Positions 30,641 to 35,152 of a stretch of 35,152 bases of DNA are shown here, in pieces. A program made the position numbers and the translations under genes. The DNA is taken from positions 1-35,152 of the forward strand of contig QANT01004289.1 in assembly GCA_003254885.1 (NCBI GenBank), in the 5' to 3' direction. The notes below the pieces were generated by a model. That model did not search any database and was not told the DNA's origin. It saw nothing but the letters and a program-made list of their open reading frames with translations. How positions within the stretch are numbered: the first letter of the stretch is position 1; the number at the start of each line of letters is the position of its first letter. The DNA is from Purshia tridentata. Taxonomy: Eukaryota; Streptophyta; Magnoliopsida; Rosales; Rosaceae.

Positions 30641-31568
30641 GGTATACATGCGCATGTTGCATGATTCTTCTTGTTTAGTGTCATGCACACCAAACTGGAC
30701 CTATTATTATAAGTTAATACGTACTATTGGTGGTCCAAATAATGAATGTTAGACATCATACAAAAAAACACAAAAACGTATAGTGGTTCATTCAATTCGA
30801 TTTGAATTCGGACTACATCTCTGGGTTTTCATTATATGAATGAGAGGAGGATAATTTACAAGTATTTGACATAGGAGAGATAGCCATCGCTTAAAAAAGG
30901 ATCCTTATTTTAAGTGGTGAGGGTCCCATTTATAGACAAACCAATTCTTCTTATTTTACAATTTCTCAAATGTGGGATATGACCCTACTTAAAATTGCAT
31001 GCAAGGGGAGTTCGCTTGATTTGCAAATTGGTCATGGCCTAATCATAATCTAACATGGCCCTAAGACCCAACATGGTACAGAGGCCAAATATGACACAAA
31101 CCAGACAAACGAACAATTTAACTATTTAAGGCCATCTAGAAGCCGAAATATAAACCTGAGACAAAGTTAACTGCACTTTTGCACTATAAGTTAATAACTA
31201 GCTATTAATTTGGGGTGCCCTCCAGGATTTGAATAGTGGATGACATGTCTACTCTTTGACATTGGATTTTTGTTGTTCGTTATTACCTTTTTAACTAGAC
31301 TTCTTTGTATTTTTATTTTTTTTGCTGTTAATTGCTTTGGATCAATTAGTTTAGGAGCATAATATATGAGAAAGATATATATATTTTTAATAGATTGTCT
31401 CTGTTTACTAAAATAAATAAATAAATAGCATCATAGCTCTACAACAAATCCAAACCTTAAACAGGGAAAAAAGAATATAAAAAAAAAAAATCAAGAAACT
31501 AATCTCGCCACCCAAATGCTGAAGATGCAGCCTATAGCTTGCCAAATTTAATTAGACCATCTGTGTTT
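30641..31568. other. Intergenic DNA with LTR-like sequence; 3' side of the 31569 gene
   Basis: About 30747-31073 starts TGTTAGACATC and ends AGACCCAACA. It holds CCCATTTATAG, the complement of a TATAAATGGG box, so it may be a decayed minus-strand LTR, but no target duplication matches. The rest is AT-rich and includes the 3' UTR of the minus-strand gene. Confidence 0.35.
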
Positions 31569-32195
31569 TCACTTGCATTGTAAACTTTTGAGAGTCTTGG
31601 CAGACACATCAAATGCTATGGCACAGTCCATGGTAGCAGACTTCTTCTTCTTCATGATCATCATCAATTCAACCTTTCCAGTCAATTTAGTTTGGCTATT
31701 TAGCGTCAACACCCCAGTGCTCAATTCACTGCCAAGATTTGAATCGATTAATGCACTGGAACTCAAATCCACTTTCACATCGATCTTCTTGGTGCCACGC
31801 ATTCCGGCCTTGCCCTTTGGAATGGTGACTTGCCCAACAGTCGAGCCTTGGTACACAAACGTTACAGTGCCTGCATCAAACTTATAGGGACCCCAGTTTG
31901 TGTTCTTCACCCTGATTTGAGTTGTGAAGCTTGTGTCAAATGAAGGTGTTGCTGTGACAGAGTTGAAGTTTTGGACATTGATGTCACTCAACCTGACCTT
32001 CGGGGTCTTAACACGCATCACAGTGAGTCCAAACACAGTCATGACTATGATCTGAAACACAATGAAAATACCAATATACGTAAACAACTTGATTCTCTTT
32101 TTGCGTTTGAGCTCATCTGCGGATTCCAAAGACTCTGCATCACTTCTTTGGTAACCATTTGCCGATTGCATGGTTTGCTGGTTCTTCTCTGCCAT
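31569..32195 (-). CDS. LEA_2-domain (NDR1/HIN1-like) membrane protein, At1g64065-like, copy E
   Basis: This intronless gene encodes 208 residues on the minus strand. The N-terminus is slightly shorter and different (MAEKNQQTMQSANGYQRSDA), then nearly identical to copies C and D: KRKKR, a transmembrane helix (about 36-60), KNTNWGPYKF and the C-terminal Cys pair 15 residues apart. It is the only intact minus-strand member. It is arranged head to head with copy F, with 1.45 kb between start codons. Its promoter (TATA at 32313, AAGCTTCC at about 32353, ACGCGC at 32379, TTCTAGAT at about 32412) is an inverted homologue of that of copy F, so the pair looks like an inverted duplication. The frameshifted copy at 28497-28810 is closest to it. 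Confidence 0.93.
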   Translation of the reverse strand: MAEKNQQTMQSANGYQRSDAESLESADELKRKKRIKLFTYIGIFIVFQIIVMTVFGLTVMRVKTPKVRLSDINVQNFNSVTATPSFDTSFTTQIRVKNTNWGPYKFDAGTVTFVYQGSTVGQVTIPKGKAGMRGTKKIDVKVDLSSSALIDSNLGSELSTGVLTLNSQTKLTGKVELMMIMKKKKSATMDCAIAFDVSAKTLKSLQCK

Positions 32196-33514
32196 CTTTC
32201 TTTTCCAATTGAAAGCTTTGAAAAAAAATGTTGTGTTTTTGCTGTTTAGCTCTCTAAGTTATGAATTGAGAAAGTGTACTTGTTTGTTGGAATGTTGGCT
32301 TCTGCAGCTTGGTATATATAGTACGTGTTTGAACAAGTGGTGGGTACGAATAAGCTTCCTCGAAATGCCGAAATGCAAACGCGCATGGTTTAGAGTGTTT
32401 GACTTATGGTCTTCTAGATGGTGGAATGAGTTCCATGAGGAGCTTCCTTTCAATTTATGTTTGGTTCTTGCTGTAAGATAAAGTCTGTACGCGCGCTCAC
32501 ATGGCTTACAAAGACAAGGATAAACTAAAATAACAAAGAATATCCACAGGGCCACAACTAGGACTTTGTAAGGCTTAGAGATCCTTTGTTTGTGTTCTAG
32601 GCAAAGTCTTTAACGCCCTCAAGACTTTGTAAGGCTTAGTGATCCTTCTACCTTTTGTTTTTCTTTCCTCATCTTATCATCTGTGATAATATCATACCGG
32701 TTCCATTTTCGAGTTCATCATTTCACAGGTTAGCATATATACATGACCTTGTGCATGCATGCAATTGGCAGTAGGTCTTACATGAATTTTAATGAATAGT
32801 GACTTAGGCTTGTGAGATTTAATTGCGACTAACCCAAAAGTTTGGAAATTCCATGTCAAAGCTTGAATTTTGTTCCATAAGCCTAATCAATTATTGATGA
32901 CAATATTCTCTTGGGCATTGAGTTACATATGCCAACATAGTATTAATATATATATATATATATATGAATATCAATTATGAATGTTTACTTTTCTTTCATT
33001 GGTTGGGTATTGATTGTTAGGGTTTTTGAAATTTAGAGGAATTACTTTTTATATTATCTTAATTAATTTGTAGGAGTAGAGGAGAAGATGAATTTAGGGT
33101 TTAGTATGTGGATGTAGAGAGGTGAGTAGGGTATATTTTTAATTTTTTAACTTTTGGGTGGCTAGGTCTTTCAGGTTATTTCACAAAAAAAATTATTAAT
33201 ATATTTTTAAAATATGAGTGGAAAAATAAGATAATGAGTGAAAATATATGCACTCTTTGCATAATTCAAATAAGAAAGCACAAATATCTACTAAGCTGAA
33301 CACAAGTTACACAACTACCCATTTTAATTAATATAAGCACAAATAAAAATTCTATTACACTCAACTTTCAATTAAATGAGCTAGAGAGCGTGTGGTCAAC
33401 TAGTCATCATAGTAGGGCACTATATAATATCTAGAAGGCGCGTTTGGTTACATTTACCAGGAAGCTTACACCCATCATTTCCTAACTCATTAATTATATG
33501 GCATGCCCAAACAC
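32196..33514. promoter_or_regulatory. Shared intergenic region between head-to-head genes E and F
   Basis: Both ends carry homologous promoter blocks in opposite orientation, each with TATATATA, GGAAGCTT, a CGCG box and TCTAGA. The minus side has TATA at 32313-32320, AAGCTTCC at 32353-32360, ACGCGC at 32379-32384 and TTCTAGAT at about 32412. The plus side has ATCTAGAA at about 33429, GCGCGT at 33438-33443 and CCAGGAAGCTT at about 33457. The middle holds a direct repeat (ACTTTGTAAGGCTTAG at about 32562 and 32624) and a (TA)n run at about 32946-32966, with no gene. Confidence 0.7.
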
Positions 33515-33522
33515 TATATATA
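33515..33522 (+). promoter_or_regulatory. TATA box of the LEA_2 gene at 33647
   Basis: TATATATA, 132 bp before the ATG, as in copies C and D. Confidence 0.8.
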
Positions 33523-33646
33523 CCACGCAACATTCTGCAACACTCCCACAAACAATTCACTTGCTCAATCATATTCTTAGAGAGCCAACTAAACAGATCA
33601 AGATCACAATATTTTCTTAATTTCAAAGCTTTCCGGTAAAAGAAAG

Positions 33647-34282
33647 ATGGCTGAGAAGACTACTCAACAGGCTTATCCCTTAGCCCCAGCAAATGGTCAC
33701 CAAAAAAGTGATGCAGAGTCTTTGAAATCCGAGGATGAGCTCAAACGCCAGAAGAGAGTCAAGTTGTTTACATATATTGGTATTTTCATTGTGTTTCAGA
33801 TCATAGTTATGACCGTGTTTGGACTCACTGTGATGCGTGTTAAAACCCCAAAGATCAGGTTGGGGGTCATCAATGTCCAAAATTTCAACTCAGTCCCAGC
33901 AACACCTTCATTTGACACAAGCTTCACAACCCAAATCAGGGTGAAGAACACAAACTGGGGTCCCTATAAGTTTGATGCAGGCACTGTAACGTTCGTGTAC
34001 CAAGGCGCGACTGTTGGGCAAATCACCATTCCAAAGGGCAAGGCCGGAATGCGTGGCACCAAGAAGATCGATGTGAAGGTGGATTTGAGTTCCAGTGCAT
34101 TAAGCGATTCGAATCTTGGAAGTGAATTGAGCAGTGGGGTGTTGACACTGAACAGCCAAGCTAAATTGACTGGAAAGGTTGAATTGATGATGATCATGAA
34201 GAAGAAGAAGTCTGCTACCATGGACTGCGCCATAGCATTTGATGTGTCGTCCAAGACGGTCAAAAGTATACAATGCAAGTGA
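33647..34282 (+). CDS. LEA_2-domain (NDR1/HIN1-like) membrane protein, At1g64065-like, copy F
   Basis: This intronless gene encodes 211 residues. It has the cluster's usual layout: cytosolic tail starting MAEKTTQQAYPLAPANGHQK, basic KRQKRVK, one transmembrane helix (about 39-63), LEA_2 domain with KNTNWGPYKF, and Cys194/Cys210. It is slightly more divergent than C and D at the N-terminus (SLKSEDELKRQ) and after the helix (KIRLGVINVQN for KVRLSDINVQN). The remaining domain is nearly unchanged, a pattern that fits gene conversion of the central part. It forms a head-to-head pair with copy E. Its 3' flank resembles bases 30375-30570. Confidence 0.93.
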   Translation: MAEKTTQQAYPLAPANGHQKSDAESLKSEDELKRQKRVKLFTYIGIFIVFQIIVMTVFGLTVMRVKTPKIRLGVINVQNFNSVPATPSFDTSFTTQIRVKNTNWGPYKFDAGTVTFVYQGATVGQITIPKGKAGMRGTKKIDVKVDLSSSALSDSNLGSELSSGVLTLNSQAKLTGKVELMMIMKKKKSATMDCAIAFDVSSKTVKSIQCK

Positions 34283-34800
34283 AAAACTAAGCAGTGAGTT
34301 GTTGCTAGCTTCTTCAGCTGGCTAGCAGATTTGGATTGCTAGATCAAGACTAGTTTCTTGATTTGTTATTTTTTTATTCTTTATTTTTCGGTGTGACGCG
34401 TGAATTTGTTGTAGAGCTACAATTTTATATAAATGAAATTAAGAATTCCCTTAATTTAGATCAACATCCTCGTAATCTCTTAGTTGGCAAGTTGATCACC
34501 CAGGCAATTAAATGGAATCATTGAGCTAGTACCTTGCGAAATGAAATATTGAAATGACAATCTTAACATGTTTAAGTCATTCTTGAAATACATCATACAT
34601 GCGTATAGGCGTTTGAATCTTTCTGTCACAAAATAAAGGAGTAGCGACAAAATAAAGATGCGTGCAGCCAACAAAATGGCAAAAGGATCGAATGGCCATT
34701 GCAAGGTCACCACCACTAATGTGAATTTGTACCTAAACTAGTTGTACGCTAACATACTTCTTATACGTACCTTGCCAAAGATTGGATTAGGGCTTAGCTA
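34283..34800. other. 3' flank of LEA_2 copy F
   Basis: Contains the 3' UTR. The region around 34480-34725 is homologous to 30375-30570, and so marks the end of the duplicated unit. No gene is seen. Confidence 0.55.
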
Positions 34801-34830
34801 TTTGTCCAACTCGGCCGCCTTAAACATTTG

Positions 34831-35015
34831 CACTTGAAACAATCCGGGTACATGTTCACTTGAAACAATCCGGGTCGACAGCAACCGGAGTGGACAAAGT
34901 CGGCGGCGACTGGGGTGGGTGAAGTCAGGCGGCTGAGTGTGGGGGGAAGGGAGGGAGGAAGGGGATGGTGGTGGTGGTGGTGGTGGTGGTGGTTTGGGGT
35001 GGGGGTGCATGGGTC
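34831..35015. repeat. Short tandem repeat and (GGT)n microsatellite
   Basis: CACTTGAAACAATCCGGGT occurs twice, at about 34831 and 34857. A (GGT)n run at about 34966-34993 sits in a G-rich tract with an AG-rich left side. The low-complexity frames over it (poly-Trp or poly-Pro) are not genes. The rest to 35152 is AT-rich with nothing recognised. Confidence 0.7.
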
Positions 35016-35152
35016 GGGGAGGGGAGGGAGTAATGAGATGATTTTTTTATTTTTTATTTTTTATTTATTTAAAGTCAAGATTGAGGGAAGGCTTGTCTTG
35101 GGAATGAAAATACTAAATACCAATTTGCTCTCATAAAAGCGCACATGGGATG

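Noticed and set aside
30747..31073. Possible minus-strand solo LTR (TGTTAG...CCCAACA)
   Set aside because: The ends and internal TATA-like box are suggestive, but the flanking five bases (ATGAA and TGGTA) do not match, so I do not call it.
34798..35136. Poly-Pro and poly-Trp frames near the right edge
   Set aside because: Translations of the (GGT)n microsatellite.
1..35152. CRISPR arrays, tRNA and rRNA genes
   Set aside because: None seen on either strand by eye. The repeats present are transposon-derived or microsatellites.

Overview
The window is nuclear DNA of a flowering plant. It has AT-rich intergenic sequence, a 14-exon gene with GT-AG introns, TATA-box promoters, and several typical plant transposon remnants (CACTA, Mutator-like MITEs, hAT-like elements, a solo LTR). 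I think a woody eudicot, possibly Rosaceae, is likely, but nothing in the sequence fixes the species.

Layout: (1) 1-3997 is repeat-rich. It holds a 2.3 kb non-autonomous CACTA element (421-2742, perfect 3-bp target duplication) with a Mutator-like MITE nested inside (1640-1942, perfect 9-bp target duplication), then a fold-back repeat (3125-3618) just upstream of the first gene. (2) 3998-11647 is one complete RBOHF-type NADPH oxidase gene. I could join all 14 exons in frame to a 952-residue protein. (3) 11648-15566 is gene-free, with a duplicated (AAT)n microsatellite. (4) 15567-34282 is a cluster of LEA_2-domain (NDR1/HIN1-like, At1g64065-like) membrane proteins. Six copies are intact: 15567-16118 +, 19374-19946 +, 23733-24365 +, 27137-27769 +, 31569-32195 -, 33647-34282 +. 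At least three are broken: 22977-23066 -, 25471-25558 +, 28497-28810 -. There is also one ghost locus (30071-30205) where a recognisable promoter runs straight into a downstream flank with no coding sequence. A tandem duplication in this interval (16506-17864) has a single N exactly at its junction and may be an assembly artefact.

The last four units of the cluster make most sense as repeated copies of one head-to-head gene pair sharing a central promoter region. Only the last pair (31569-32195 - and 33647-34282 +) still has both members. In the other three pairs one member, or its coding part, has decayed or been deleted. The paralogous promoters share a TATA box, a GGAAGC/TT block, a VCGCGB-type CGCG box and a TCTAGA motif. 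These suggest common, possibly calcium/calmodulin (CAMTA) and defence-linked, control.

RBOHF makes apoplastic superoxide under Ca2+ and kinase control. The LEA_2 proteins look like single-pass membrane proteins with an exposed LEA_2 domain. In Arabidopsis RBOHF is At1g64060 and a LEA_2 protein is the neighbouring At1g64065, so the window appears to preserve and amplify an old gene neighbourhood. A functional link between the two families is inference only.
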